This document shows, one piece after another, positions 18,476 to 27,158 of a stretch of 64,000 nt of DNA; position 1 is the first letter of the stretch, and each line of letters starts with the position of its first letter. The notes beneath the pieces are model-generated. The model saw only the letters and a list, made by a program, of their open reading frames with translations. It did not search any database and was not told the origin of the DNA. The DNA comes from an uncultured Limosilactobacillus sp. (GTDB lineage: Bacteria; Bacillota; Bacilli; Lactobacillales; Lactobacillaceae): NCBI RefSeq assembly GCF_934202705.1, contig NZ_CAKPYE010000006.1:58983-122982 (forward strand). The letters are read 5' to 3'. A program made the translations under genes and the position numbers.

Positions 18476-19063
18476 ATGCATTGGTTAGCTGATTTAATGG
18501 CAGCAATTGGCGTTGCCTTGAACGGGATCCCCCAAGGGATCATGGCAATGGGGCTAGGATTTGCTGTCTTTCCAACCACGTTTTCATTTGTTTTATTAGG
18601 CGACGATGAACTCTCATACGCAGCCGCCAAAGAACTATTATCAAAATTGCCCAAAGACTTTGACTATCTAGTCACGATGGAAAGTAAGGGAATTCCACTA
18701 ACCCATGATTTAGGACTACTAACGAATCATCCACATTCAATTGTGTTACGTAAATCGATTAAGGGCTACATGCAACATCCTGTTACAACTAGTGTTAACT
18801 CGATCACAACCAAGCATCAGCAAGAACTAGTTCTAAACGGTGATGATGAGTAACGATTAAAAAATCAGCGAGTAATATTAGTAGATGATGTCGTTAGCAC
18901 TGGCAACTCAATGCGGGCTGCCGAAGACCTGCTCAATCAAGTTGGCGCCAAAGTAGTTGCTAAAGTCGCGATTTTAGCAGAAGGGGCGGCCCAAAACCGC
19001 ACTGATCTAACTTACTTAAAATCACTTCCATTATTTAACCCAGACGGCTCGATTAAAAGGTAG
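18476..19063 (+). pseudogene. Phosphoribosyltransferase with an in-frame TAA
   Basis: From the ATG behind GGAGG the frame runs 125 codons, meets TAA at 18851-18853, and continues open in the same frame for 69 more codons to TAG at 19061. The part after the stop contains the type I PRTase motif VILVDDVVSTGNSM and a normal family end (LPLFNPDGSIKR). Together the halves make a protein of about 195 residues resembling adenine-phosphoribosyltransferase-like proteins. The first part alone lacks the PRPP-binding loop and would be inactive. One base change would restore it. CGAAC/GTTCG elements upstream (about 18343, 18383, 18457) loosely resemble PurR boxes. Confidence 0.75.
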
Positions 19064-19134
19064 TTGAATCGGTCAGTTACTCATGGTTAATTGAATGATA
19101 TTATGTGATAATAAGACGTTTTAAAACCATTAGT

Positions 19135-19163
19135 TTGAGAAATCAAAGGGTTTGCATTAAAAT
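19135..19163 (+). promoter_or_regulatory. Promoter of the C69 dipeptidase gene
   Basis: -35 TTGAGA (19135-19140), 17-base spacer and -10 TAAAAT (19158-19163). Confidence 0.6.
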
Positions 19164-19212
19164 AGGGTTAGATGTTGAATAGGTATTTTAAACAAAAAAG
19201 GGGATCATAGAT

Positions 19213-20620
19213 ATGCCTTGTACAACAATTCTAGCTGGAAAAAATGCTACTGCAGACGGTTCAACCTTAATCTCACGGAATGAAGACTGTGGTTATACGT
19301 TTAATCAAAAGCACTTCGTCGTTGTGACACCTGATAAGCAACCAAAGAACTATAAGTCGGTTACTTCGAAAATTAAGGTTGATTTACCAAGCAATCCAAT
19401 GCGATATACTTCCATTCCAGGTATTACATCCCAACAGCGTAAAATGGGTATTTGGGGGGGAAGCTGGTATTAATGATGCTAATACTGCAATGTCTGCTAC
19501 CGAAACCAGTACCACCAATTCACGGATCCTAGGAATTGACCCATTAGTTGATAAGGGAATTGGTGAAGAAGATATTGTCACCATCGTCTTACCATATATT
19601 CATTCTGCGCGTGAAGGGGTCCAGTTGCTAGGGGATTACCTTGAAAAGTACGGTACGTATGAATCGAATGGGATCGCGTTTGCCGATCATGATGAAGTTT
19701 GGTATATGGAAACAATCGGTGGTCACCACTGGGCAGCTCAGCGAATTCCAGATGACTGTTATGTGGTTGCTCCAAACTGGTTTAGTATTACAGACTTTGA
19801 TTTTGATTCTGACGATACGATGGCGTCTGCTGATTTACAAAAATTAATCGATCAATACCACTTAAACATTGATTCAGATGGTAAGTATAACCTTCGCCAC
19901 ATTTTTGGAAGTCATAAAGATTCTGATTATCGTTACAATATTCCACGGCAATGGTACGTTCAAAAACTCTTTAATCCAAGTATTGTTGAATCACCAGATA
20001 ATCCAGATTTACCATTTATTCGCAAACCGGAACGCTTAATAACCGTGGAAGACGTTAAATATGCGCTCAGTTCACGCTATCAACATACACCATATGACCC
20101 ATACGACAGTAAGGGTTCAGATGCAACGCGGACAGCATTTCGTCCAATTGGTTTCCAACGAAATGCCGAAAGCCACATTATTCAATTACGAAATGATGTC
20201 CCAAAGGGTGAAGCGGGTATTTGTTGGTTATCATTTGGACCAAATGCCTTTAATTCAGTCGTTCCATTCTACACAAACGTCTTAGATACTCCAGCAACTT
20301 ATAAGAACACTAAAGAACACTTTGATATTCATAATATGTACTGGATGACTCAATTAATCGCCACGATTGCTGATGATCACCCAAAGCGTTATCAAATGAG
20401 TCTGGAAAACCTCCGTCAAAACACCATGGCTGCTGGTCGAAATGTTTTAATGAAAACTGATCCGCAAGCAGCTAAGCTTTCTGGAGCAGAACTGCAAAAG
20501 CAACTTCAAACTGCTAATAATGAAACCGCAAAGCGCGCTTATGACTTAGCAATGAAATGCCTCGGCGGGATGGTTGAAAATGGCGCTTTAAAGCTACATT
20601 TAAACTACGGTAATGAATAA
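19213..20620 (+). pseudogene. pepD: C69 family dipeptidase (PepD type), frameshifted at a G7 tract
   Basis: The N-terminus MPCTTILAGKNATADGSTLISRNED has the autoprocessed Cys nucleophile (residue 3) of C69 dipeptidases. The frame then breaks at seven G residues (19454-19460), giving a stop 13 bases later. With six G residues the reading would be KMGIWGEAGINDANTAMSATE, the expected family sequence, and would run on to 20620 (about 468 residues). The rest has NRILGIDPLVDKG and a normal end. Either the gene is inactive, or the tract varies in length, or it is a homopolymer sequencing error. The start codon, ribosome site and promoter are intact. Confidence 0.85.
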
Positions 20621-20630
20621 TTTACTCAGA

Positions 20631-20676
20631 ATATGTTAAAGTCTTCAATCAAAATATGTTAAAGTCTTCAATCAAA
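20631..20676 (+). repeat. Perfect tandem repeat, two 23-base units
   Basis: The unit ATATGTTAAAGTCTTCAATC plus AAA occurs at 20631-20653 and again at 20654-20676. The second copy supplies the 5' arm of the terminator, so the repeat duplicates that arm. Confidence 0.9.
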
Positions 20677-20696
20677 CTGGTTGAAGACTTTTATTA
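20661..20696 (+). terminator. Terminator after the C69 dipeptidase
   Basis: AAAGTCTTCAA pairs with TTGAAGACTTT, followed by TATTATT. The upstream tandem copy offers an alternative 5' arm. Confidence 0.8.
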
Positions 20697-20717
20697 TTAA
20701 AAAGAGGGGTGAAATAC

Positions 20718-21605
20718 GTGAAAATTAAAACTGGCTATTTATCATTCGGCAAATACCACACTTATTATCGAATTGTTGGTGAACCATCTCCCAAACCACC
20801 ACTTGTTTTACTCCATGGCGGACCAGGTTCAACCCATAATTATTTTGAAATTTTAGATCAGCTTGCTCAGGATGACCAACGGCAATTAATCATGTATGAT
20901 CAGTTAGGTTGTGGTTTATCATCGATCCCGGATGAAACGCCAGCAGTTTATAATCCAACTACCTGGGTTCGTGAACTCATCGAACTTCGTCAACAGCTTC
21001 ACTTAGACCACATTCATCTCCTTGGTCAGTCATGGGGTGGGATGTTAGCAATTATCTACCTCTGCGATTATCAGCCAACGGGGATTCAAAGTGTAATTCT
21101 GGCTAGCACGCTCTCATCAGCTCAACTCTGGAGCACAGAACAGCATCGGATGATCAAATTACTACCGCAAAATGAGCAGGCAGCGATTGCAAATGCTGAG
21201 CAAGCGGGAAACTATCAGGATCCAGGATACCTCAATGCCAATGCTCATTACATGCGACTCCATTGTGCTGATGAGCCGACTGCTAATAGTCCTGAGTGTT
21301 TGCGACGCACAAAAAACGTCGGAACTGTCGCTTATCAAACTGCTTGGGGGCCAAATGAATATACACCGCTAGGGAATTTAAGGAATTATGATTACACAAA
21401 GAAATTACCTCAAATAACGATTCCGGCTTTAATTACTAGCGGAACTAATGATCTATGTACACCCATAGTAGCAAAAACGATGGCTGACCAGTTGCCAAAT
21501 GCAACTTGGCAACTCTTTGAAAACACTCGACATATGTCATTTGTCGAAAAAACATTTGAATATAAACAATTATTGAAGTCATGGCTAAACCAGCATGATT
21601 CGTAA
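20718..21605 (+). CDS. pepI: Proline iminopeptidase (S33, alpha/beta hydrolase)
   Basis: GTG 20718 is placed well behind AGAGGGG; an upstream GTG (20709) overlaps the ribosome site. Family features: HGGPGSTHNYF, QLGCGLSS, nucleophile GQSWGG, Asp in SGTNDLCTP and His in NTRHMSF. It releases N-terminal proline from peptides in the cytosol. It adds to the peptide-degrading capacity of this region. Confidence 0.88.
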   Translation: MKIKTGYLSFGKYHTYYRIVGEPSPKPPLVLLHGGPGSTHNYFEILDQLAQDDQRQLIMYDQLGCGLSSIPDETPAVYNPTTWVRELIELRQQLHLDHIHLLGQSWGGMLAIIYLCDYQPTGIQSVILASTLSSAQLWSTEQHRMIKLLPQNEQAAIANAEQAGNYQDPGYLNANAHYMRLHCADEPTANSPECLRRTKNVGTVAYQTAWGPNEYTPLGNLRNYDYTKKLPQITIPALITSGTNDLCTPIVAKTMADQLPNATWQLFENTRHMSFVEKTFEYKQLLKSWLNQHDS

Positions 21606-21609
21606 ACCC

Positions 21610-21646
21610 AAAGCCCAGTACCAATTCATTTGGCAACTGGGCTTTT
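21610..21646. terminator. Bidirectional terminator between pepI and the GNAT gene
   Basis: AAAGCCCAGT and ACTGGGCTTT form a 10-bp stem with T and A runs on the two sides. Confidence 0.85.
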
Positions 21647-21665
21647 GATATTGATAACAGTTAAA

Positions 21666-22208
21666 CTATTGCAGCTTTTTTAATAATAAATAGTCAGTTT
21701 GCTGATCATTACCAACTGTGAAGGTATGTTCGCCAACACGCTCAAATCCATAGTGTTTGTAAAAGCCTTGGGCTTTGCCATTATTCTCCCAAACACCTAA
21801 CCAGACTGAAGATTTTCCTAAATCCTTAGCAATGCTAAGGGCCTTGTTCATTAAACGACCACCAATGTGCAACTTTTGGAAGCGTCTTAAGACATAAATT
21901 CGTTGAATTTCTAGAGCATCCGGGTAAAGCTTCTCTGTTTGCGCAGCTTCCCAATTAACTTTCAGGTAACCAGTGATTTGACCATTGACGTTATAGAAAT
22001 AGGTTCGACTAGTTGTCGATGATAATTCTTTGGCTAGCTGCTTAGGCGAATATGTTTCGTTTAAAAACTTCTGTAAATCTTTAGGATCATTATCTGCACC
22101 AAAAGTTTCAGTAAAGGTTGTTTGAGCAACTTCCTGAAGACGATCTAGATCCTGTGGATCCAATGTCACTAACTGTAAATGCGGATCATTAAGATCGTTA
22201 ATTGCCAT
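21666..22208 (-). CDS. GNAT family N-acetyltransferase
   Basis: The acetyl-CoA binding motif is at LEIQRIYVLRRFQKLHIGGRLM, followed by a strand SVWLGVWENNGKAQGFYKHYGFERVG, both classic GNAT features. The length (180 aa) suits a small-molecule acetyltransferase. The substrate is unknown. It has its own promoter and an upstream GGAGG. Confidence 0.85.
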   Translation of the reverse strand: MAINDLNDPHLQLVTLDPQDLDRLQEVAQTTFTETFGADNDPKDLQKFLNETYSPKQLAKELSSTTSRTYFYNVNGQITGYLKVNWEAAQTEKLYPDALEIQRIYVLRRFQKLHIGGRLMNKALSIAKDLGKSSVWLGVWENNGKAQGFYKHYGFERVGEHTFTVGNDQQTDYLLLKKLQ

Positions 22209-22287
22209 GATATATTAATTCCTCCAATTAATTGTTTAAATTAGCTTAATTTTAGGTCCCTCTTGTTAAAATTCTTATTTACTTTAC

Positions 22288-22316
22288 ATAATATATATTA
22301 AACAAAGTAATGACAA
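22288..22316 (-). promoter_or_regulatory. Promoter of the GNAT gene
   Basis: On the minus strand: -35 TTGTCA, 17-base spacer, -10 TATTAT. Confidence 0.65.
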
Positions 22317-22335
22317 ATTAAATCAAGGCTCACCC

Positions 22336-22378
22336 ACTTTCATGGTGCATGTAAATTAAGGTTACATGTCCGTGGATT
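22336..22378 (-). other. Hairpin downstream of pdxU-like gene
   Basis: CATGTAA pairs with TTACATG inside a CCAC/GTGG outer helix. It directly follows the ECF gene but lacks a T tract, so it is a weak terminator at best, or a structured 3' end. Confidence 0.3.
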
Positions 22379-22379
22379 G

Positions 22380-22874
22380 TTAAATTCGTTTCTTAATGGC
22401 TGGTACAACAAGCATTGCGACAATTGCACCAACAATACCTTGTAACAGATTAGTACCAATCCCTAATAATCCTGCTACATAAGTATAAAGAACGGAATCA
22501 GCAATAAAATAGCCCGCGACCATTACTAACGTTCCAATAATAAGTGCAAGCCATTGTCCGAGCTTACGGTTGCCAAAGTGTTGATAAATTAATCCAGCGA
22601 CTAAGCCTTCTAAGCCGTGGGCGATCAACGAAAAAATAGAATATTGAGTAAAGCCAGAGATCAAGTCCAATAACATTCCACCAAGTCCGCCAACAACTGT
22701 TCCATAGGCCGGACCTAATAACATGGCAGCAATAAAAATTCCGGCATCACAGAGGTTAATATTACCATGTGTCCACGGGATGGGAATAATAAAGATCCTC
22801 CCAAAGACTACTGTAATGGCAAGTAATAAGCCACCTAGAATGAGCCGTTTTAATTGCTGACTTGACTTACTCAT
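22380..22874 (-). CDS. ECF transporter S component, probably pyridoxine-specific
   Basis: This 164-residue protein has about six membrane segments and the S-component start LILGGLLLAITVVFGRIFIIPIPW and the AMLLGPAYGTVVGGLGGMLLDLI loop that resembles PdxU/ThiW-type proteins. It overlaps the pyridoxal kinase gene by ATGA, so pyridoxine or a related B6 vitamer is the likely substrate. It would need the shared EcfAA'T module encoded elsewhere. Confidence 0.72.
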   Translation of the reverse strand: MSKSSQQLKRLILGGLLLAITVVFGRIFIIPIPWTHGNINLCDAGIFIAAMLLGPAYGTVVGGLGGMLLDLISGFTQYSIFSLIAHGLEGLVAGLIYQHFGNRKLGQWLALIIGTLVMVAGYFIADSVLYTYVAGLLGIGTNLLQGIVGAIVAMLVVPAIKKRI

Positions 22875-23740
22875 AATATTTCTCCTTTTTGCTTCAAATT
22901 AACTAATTGTCGGATTAAGTTTCCTAATCTTAGTCCATATTTGCGATTAGCCACGGGTTCTTCTTGAGCTGTCTCTGTAATCGCCACTTTAAGCATTCGC
23001 GTTGCTAACTTAACCGCGGTCGTCAGCGAATGATCCTTCAATAAAAATCCCAAAATTAGGGCCGCAAATGTATCGCCGGTGCCATAAAAATGTCCTTGAA
23101 CCTGCGGATTCCCAACAAATTCAAATCCTTCTTCCCGTGATTGGAAGACACAACCAATTGCTGAGTGGTGAATCACTCCCGTAATGATCACTTTAGCATT
23201 AATTTGGCGTTGTTGGAGAAGATTCATTAGCTGTTTAAGATTCTGATTAGTGGCTGGCAGTTGAGGTGATTCACCAGTTAACAGACATAATTCAGTCCAG
23301 TTAGGCGTAATAACAGTCGCCGATTCACATAACTTTTGAATTGCCTTAATGTATTCTTTGTTTAAACCAGGGTAAAGTTTTCCCTCATCCCCCATTACGG
23401 GATCAACAATTACTGGGCGGTTACCTAACTTGTTAGCAAGAATCTTTTGGACACTTGCCACCAAATCGGGTTGCCCAAGATAACCTATTAAAGCACCATT
23501 AAAATCCAAATCAGGAATTAACTGCCAGTGATTTGTAGTTGACTGCACCCATTCATTAGTAGCTAGGCGTTGAGGGGTACCAAAGCATTCTGTTTGAGTA
23601 GACAAGATTGCAGTCGGTAATGCCGCTGTTGTAAAATCCATTGATTGTAAAATGGATAATGCACTTACTAGCGAAATTTGACCAAGTGCCGAAAAATCTT
23701 CAATTAATAACGCTGCTTCTTTAATTGTTGTCACCCTCAA
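22871..23740 (-). CDS. pdxK: Pyridoxal/pyridoxamine kinase
   Basis: Ribokinase-type kinase: VIVDPVMGDEGKLYPGL with the PdxK/PdxY signature, TPNWTELCLLTG, and the catalytic motif GHFYGTGDTFAAL with the general-base Asp. It phosphorylates B6 vitamers in the cytosol, trapping what the S component imports. The exact start is uncertain: TTG 23740 and GTG 23734 both sit close to a GAGGG. Confidence 0.82.
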   Translation of the reverse strand: MRVTTIKEAALLIEDFSALGQISLVSALSILQSMDFTTAALPTAILSTQTECFGTPQRLATNEWVQSTTNHWQLIPDLDFNGALIGYLGQPDLVASVQKILANKLGNRPVIVDPVMGDEGKLYPGLNKEYIKAIQKLCESATVITPNWTELCLLTGESPQLPATNQNLKQLMNLLQQRQINAKVIITGVIHHSAIGCVFQSREEGFEFVGNPQVQGHFYGTGDTFAALILGFLLKDHSLTTAVKLATRMLKVAITETAQEEPVANRKYGLRLGNLIRQLVNLKQKGEIL

Positions 23741-23793
23741 TCCCGTCTATAACACTGCTTTTAGTATACAGCAACTTCTCCCCTGCTCCAACA

Positions 23794-23822
23794 CAAAAAA
23801 AGTGGAACGACAATTGTTCCAC
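23794..23822 (-). terminator. Terminator after the TauE/DUF1634 pair
   Basis: On the minus strand GTGGAAC / GTTCCAC with a 7-base loop, followed by T8. Confidence 0.88.
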
Positions 23823-23855
23823 CTTCAGATTGAACTAATTAGATTGAATTAATTT

Positions 23856-24239
23856 TTAAATTCCGAACATTCCAATAACCATGGCGATCACCAGAATAAT
23901 CATCACAATTGTGGTAATCCAAACGTACAAGCGATCTTTCATTACCACAAAGGCATAGATAGAAACTAACACCCGCAGAGCTGGAGTCAAAATTAGTAAA
24001 AACAGCCCCAACATGATGACTGCATAAGGCTTCAACAACAGTAGGCCATGACCAATTGCATAAAAGGAATGGGGAAAACTATTACCTTGATAACCAGATT
24101 GACCACTGATAAAGAACATTAGCAAACCAATTACAATTACAATTGCCGAAACGATCACGCCAATTTGCATAATCACGCCAATTACGTTTTCCACTTTATT
24201 CATTTCTGCTTGGGTGGCCTTGCTTTCTTGATTTGCCAT
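23856..24239 (-). CDS. DUF1634 membrane protein
   Basis: Three membrane segments (about residues 22-44, 67-88, 101-124) in 127 residues fit DUF1634. This family is regularly encoded next to TauE/SafE transporters, as here, where the start overlaps the TauE stop (TAATG). It is probably a partner subunit; no function has been shown. Confidence 0.8.
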   Translation of the reverse strand: MANQESKATQAEMNKVENVIGVIMQIGVIVSAIVIVIGLLMFFISGQSGYQGNSFPHSFYAIGHGLLLLKPYAVIMLGLFLLILTPALRVLVSIYAFVVMKDRLYVWITTIVMIILVIAMVIGMFGI

Positions 24240-25087
24240 TAGTTAATCACCCCAAATCCTTTTAAAATCATTTGGATTCCCATAATTAGTAGGATCGGTA
24301 CAAAAATCATTCTTAAGAGTCGTGGTTGAATCCGTTGCATTAACCGCGTTCCAATTGCAGCGCCAATTAAAATACCAATTGCTAATGGTGCTGCGATGTG
24401 CGGATGAATCGACCCATTAAAGAAATAAACTGTCGCGCTTGCTGCTGCCGTAACTCCCATCATTAAATTACTAGTCGCGCTGGATGGCTTCAGAGGCATC
24501 TTCATAATGGTGTCCATCGCAATTACTTTGAATACCCCGCTACCAATTCCTAACAGACCACTCGCCAATCCTGCTGCATACATCATTGCAAAGCCACCTG
24601 GGACATGAGTAACCTGATAGTATTGTTCTTTCATTGCCAGTTGATCATAATATGAACCCTGAAGTTTTAACTTCTTCGCCCACTTGTCATCATCAACATG
24701 GATCGCATCCTGCTTAACTTTGCCACGTAGTTTTTGGATCATGTTGTAAGTAGAATAAACCAAAAAAATACCAAAAAGAACTTCAAGCCATTTACCATCA
24801 ATAATCCCAGTAAGAATGGCTCCAGTAATCGCACCAATCGTTGTCGCAATCTCTAAAAACATGGCAACCCGGAGGTTTAACAGATCATCCTTTAAATACG
24901 CAATCGTAGCTCCTGAACTGGTAGCAATGACAGCAATAACACTGGCTCCAATTGCATAGCGCATTGGCAATCCCATCAGAATACTTAAAATTGGGATAAT
25001 GATCATTCCACCACCGATCCCCAGTAAAGCACCTAAAGAACCCGCAAAAACGCCAATCAATAATAATATGGCTGCTTGTGTAACCAA
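24239..25087 (-). CDS. Sulfite exporter TauE/SafE family transporter
   Basis: TTG start behind AAGGAGG. The duplicated TauE motifs are visible: GVFAGSLGALLGIGGGMIIIPIL and GLASGLLGIGSGVFKV, each starting a four-helix half. The family moves sulfur-containing or other small anions across the membrane; the substrate here is not known. Confidence 0.85.
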   Translation of the reverse strand: MVTQAAILLLIGVFAGSLGALLGIGGGMIIIPILSILMGLPMRYAIGASVIAVIATSSGATIAYLKDDLLNLRVAMFLEIATTIGAITGAILTGIIDGKWLEVLFGIFLVYSTYNMIQKLRGKVKQDAIHVDDDKWAKKLKLQGSYYDQLAMKEQYYQVTHVPGGFAMMYAAGLASGLLGIGSGVFKVIAMDTIMKMPLKPSSATSNLMMGVTAAASATVYFFNGSIHPHIAAPLAIGILIGAAIGTRLMQRIQPRLLRMIFVPILLIMGIQMILKGFGVIN

Positions 25088-25163
25088 GACTAATGCCTCC
25101 TTATTTAACGTTGTTACGGGTTCTTATTTTACTACAATTTTTTTATTTAACTAAATATTTATG

Positions 25164-25589
25164 TTAGTTTTTAAACAGGAATTCATACTCACCATAGCCG
25201 GATGCACGCAGTTGATCGACAGGAATAAAACGCAACGCGGCCGAATTAATACAATAACGAAGGCCTCCGCGATCCAATGGCCCATCAGTAAAAACATGGC
25301 CCAAATGAGAATTAGATTGTGGACTCCGAACTTCAGTCCGTTCCATTCCCAATGACTGGTCCCGACGCATTGTTAATTTGCCAAGTGGTTTTGTAAATGA
25401 TGGCCATCCACAACCAGCATCATATTTGTCTAAAGAAGAAAAGAGCGGTTCACCACTAACAACATCAACATAAATTCCGGGTCGATCAAAATGATCATAT
25501 TCCCCCGTGAAAGGGAGCTCTGTTGATGCATTTTGGGTAACATCATATTCCAACGGGGTTAACCGTTGCTTCAAATTACTCTTATCCAT
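25164..25589 (-). CDS. msrB: Peptide-methionine (R)-S-oxide reductase
   Basis: MsrB features: YDAGCGWPSF, the conserved HLGHVFTDGP, and the catalytic Cys in GGLRYCINSAALRF. It repairs the R form of methionine sulfoxide with thioredoxin. The zinc CxxC pairs found in some MsrB are absent. No msrA is next to it. Confidence 0.92.
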   Translation of the reverse strand: MDKSNLKQRLTPLEYDVTQNASTELPFTGEYDHFDRPGIYVDVVSGEPLFSSLDKYDAGCGWPSFTKPLGKLTMRRDQSLGMERTEVRSPQSNSHLGHVFTDGPLDRGGLRYCINSAALRFIPVDQLRASGYGEYEFLFKN

Positions 25590-25606
25590 TTACCTCACCG
25601 CTCTGA

Positions 25607-25999
25607 TTAGCAATCATGAGCATGGGTCATTTTTGTTTGTTGCAGATCAGCATTACTAACGTCTAATACTTCAATATCATCAGTCAACACCCCTTGTGGC
25701 GACTTCAAAGGCATTGTAAACACATGCGAGTTAAAACTCACAGTCATTTGATCTGCAAATTGGGGCTTAGTATATCCCTTGTAATAAATTTTGCCAAGAT
25801 TAGAGTCAAAACTAGCGTTAAAATCTTTGAAAGATTGATTTCGATTAACAAAAATTAATTTGAAATTATCATCAAGTGAACAGTTACCTAAGGCTGAAAA
25901 CGGCCCCACGCCATCATCATAATCAAGCAACATTTTTTTGGAATCGTTTAAGTAGTGACTAAGTCGTTGCTTAGCTTCCTCAGTAAATGTTAAAAACAT
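25607..25999 (-). CDS. Iron-sulfur cluster biosynthesis (HesB/IscA-like) protein
   Basis: Start set at 25999 behind GAGGAGGGG; an upstream ATG lacks a site. The start MFLTFTEEAKQRLSHYL and the beta-rich body resemble the FeoA-like/HesB domain proteins common in lactobacilli. The three Cys of true IscA are not conserved (one in GNCSLD, one at the C-terminus), so cluster binding is doubtful. It precedes msrB by 17 bases. Confidence 0.65.
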   Translation of the reverse strand: MFLTFTEEAKQRLSHYLNDSKKMLLDYDDGVGPFSALGNCSLDDNFKLIFVNRNQSFKDFNASFDSNLGKIYYKGYTKPQFADQMTVSFNSHVFTMPLKSPQGVLTDDIEVLDVSNADLQQTKMTHAHDC

Positions 26000-26078
26000 T
26001 TGAATCCCCTCCTCGTCTTGATGACTATTATTATAGCTCAAGTCATTTTCACTTACAATAAGTAAGTTTAAGCGTATT

Positions 26079-26107
26079 AAAAAACCTCAGTTACAACTGA
26101 GGTTTTA
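26079..26107 (-). terminator. Terminator after ppaC
   Basis: AAAACCTCAGTT / AACTGAGGTTTT with a two-base gap and T run on the minus strand. Confidence 0.85.
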
Positions 26108-26112
26108 ATTAA

Positions 26113-27045
26113 TTAGCCTTCAAAGGCTTCTGTCAATGGCGGAACCACTTGCTTCTTTCGTGAAACAACACCAGGTAGGTTCATCCGATGAGCATCATTT
26201 AGCTTCTTACCAAAGGCCTTTTCAACTTTATCAGAATTAGCACCGACCACTAGTAAGTCAGAATCACTATTCAAAATATTTGTTGCAATCAAAATGAACG
26301 TGTCATAACCATTTTGGTCCATTAATGACTTCATTTCGCTTTCCAAATCAGCTTGACGTGCAAAAACATCATCTAAGTCAACCGTGTTGACTTGACCAAT
26401 TCGAACAGTGGAACCATTCAGTTCAAAGGACTTAGCATCACCATCCACAATATCATTGTCAGACTTAGCATCCAGGTTAGTACCTGCTTTTAGCATTTTA
26501 ATACCATAGTCTTCATAATCAACGTCCGCAATTTTAGCTAAGGCTTTTACTGCTTCACGATCATGATCAGTTGTCGTTGGTGACTTTAAGAGCAGGGTAT
26601 CAGAGATAATCGCTGAAAGCATCATTCCAGCTAAGTTCGCCGGAATATCGATATGTTTGCTTTCAAATAATTCATAAATTACGGTGCTAACACAACCGTA
26701 TGGACGCACAGTTGCCCACATAGGTTGTGAAGTATTAAAGTTAGCAATTCGGTGGTGGTCAACCAAGTGTGTAACTTGCACTTTATCGATGTCAGAAACA
26801 CTTTGTTGTGGTTCGTTATGATCAACTAACATTACTTGATCAACTTCGTTCGCCACAGTCTTAACAACTCGTGGAGCTTCCATCTTAAAATGGTTTAAAG
26901 CAAACTTGGTTTCATCATTTGGTTCACCAAGTGCTACGGCTTCTGTTTCATATCCTAATTGGTTTTGGAAATATGAAAAGGCCATTGCTGCCGTAATGGC
27001 GTCTGTATCAGGATTTTGGTGTCCAAAAACTAATTCTTTACTCAT
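26113..27045 (-). CDS. ppaC: Manganese-dependent inorganic pyrophosphatase
   Basis: DHH-family phosphatase: FGHQNPDTDAI, VDHNE, LVDHHRI and the C-terminal SRKKQVVPPL substrate-binding motif. It hydrolyses cytosolic pyrophosphate, helping biosynthesis forward. The length (310 aa) is standard. Confidence 0.93.
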   Translation of the reverse strand: MSKELVFGHQNPDTDAITAAMAFSYFQNQLGYETEAVALGEPNDETKFALNHFKMEAPRVVKTVANEVDQVMLVDHNEPQQSVSDIDKVQVTHLVDHHRIANFNTSQPMWATVRPYGCVSTVIYELFESKHIDIPANLAGMMLSAIISDTLLLKSPTTTDHDREAVKALAKIADVDYEDYGIKMLKAGTNLDAKSDNDIVDGDAKSFELNGSTVRIGQVNTVDLDDVFARQADLESEMKSLMDQNGYDTFILIATNILNSDSDLLVVGANSDKVEKAFGKKLNDAHRMNLPGVVSRKKQVVPPLTEAFEG

Positions 27046-27158
27046 AATTTTGGGTTCCTCCTCAAACTAGTGATGATAACACATCTCACATCTATAATCA
27101 TATCACGACTTGGTCAATTCTCCATAACTTTTTTTGACAGAATCATGAAAACGATCAA

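Noticed and set aside
22320..22380. Terminator after the ECF S component
   Set aside because: The CATGTAA/TTACATG stem has no T tract on either side; listed only as a hairpin.
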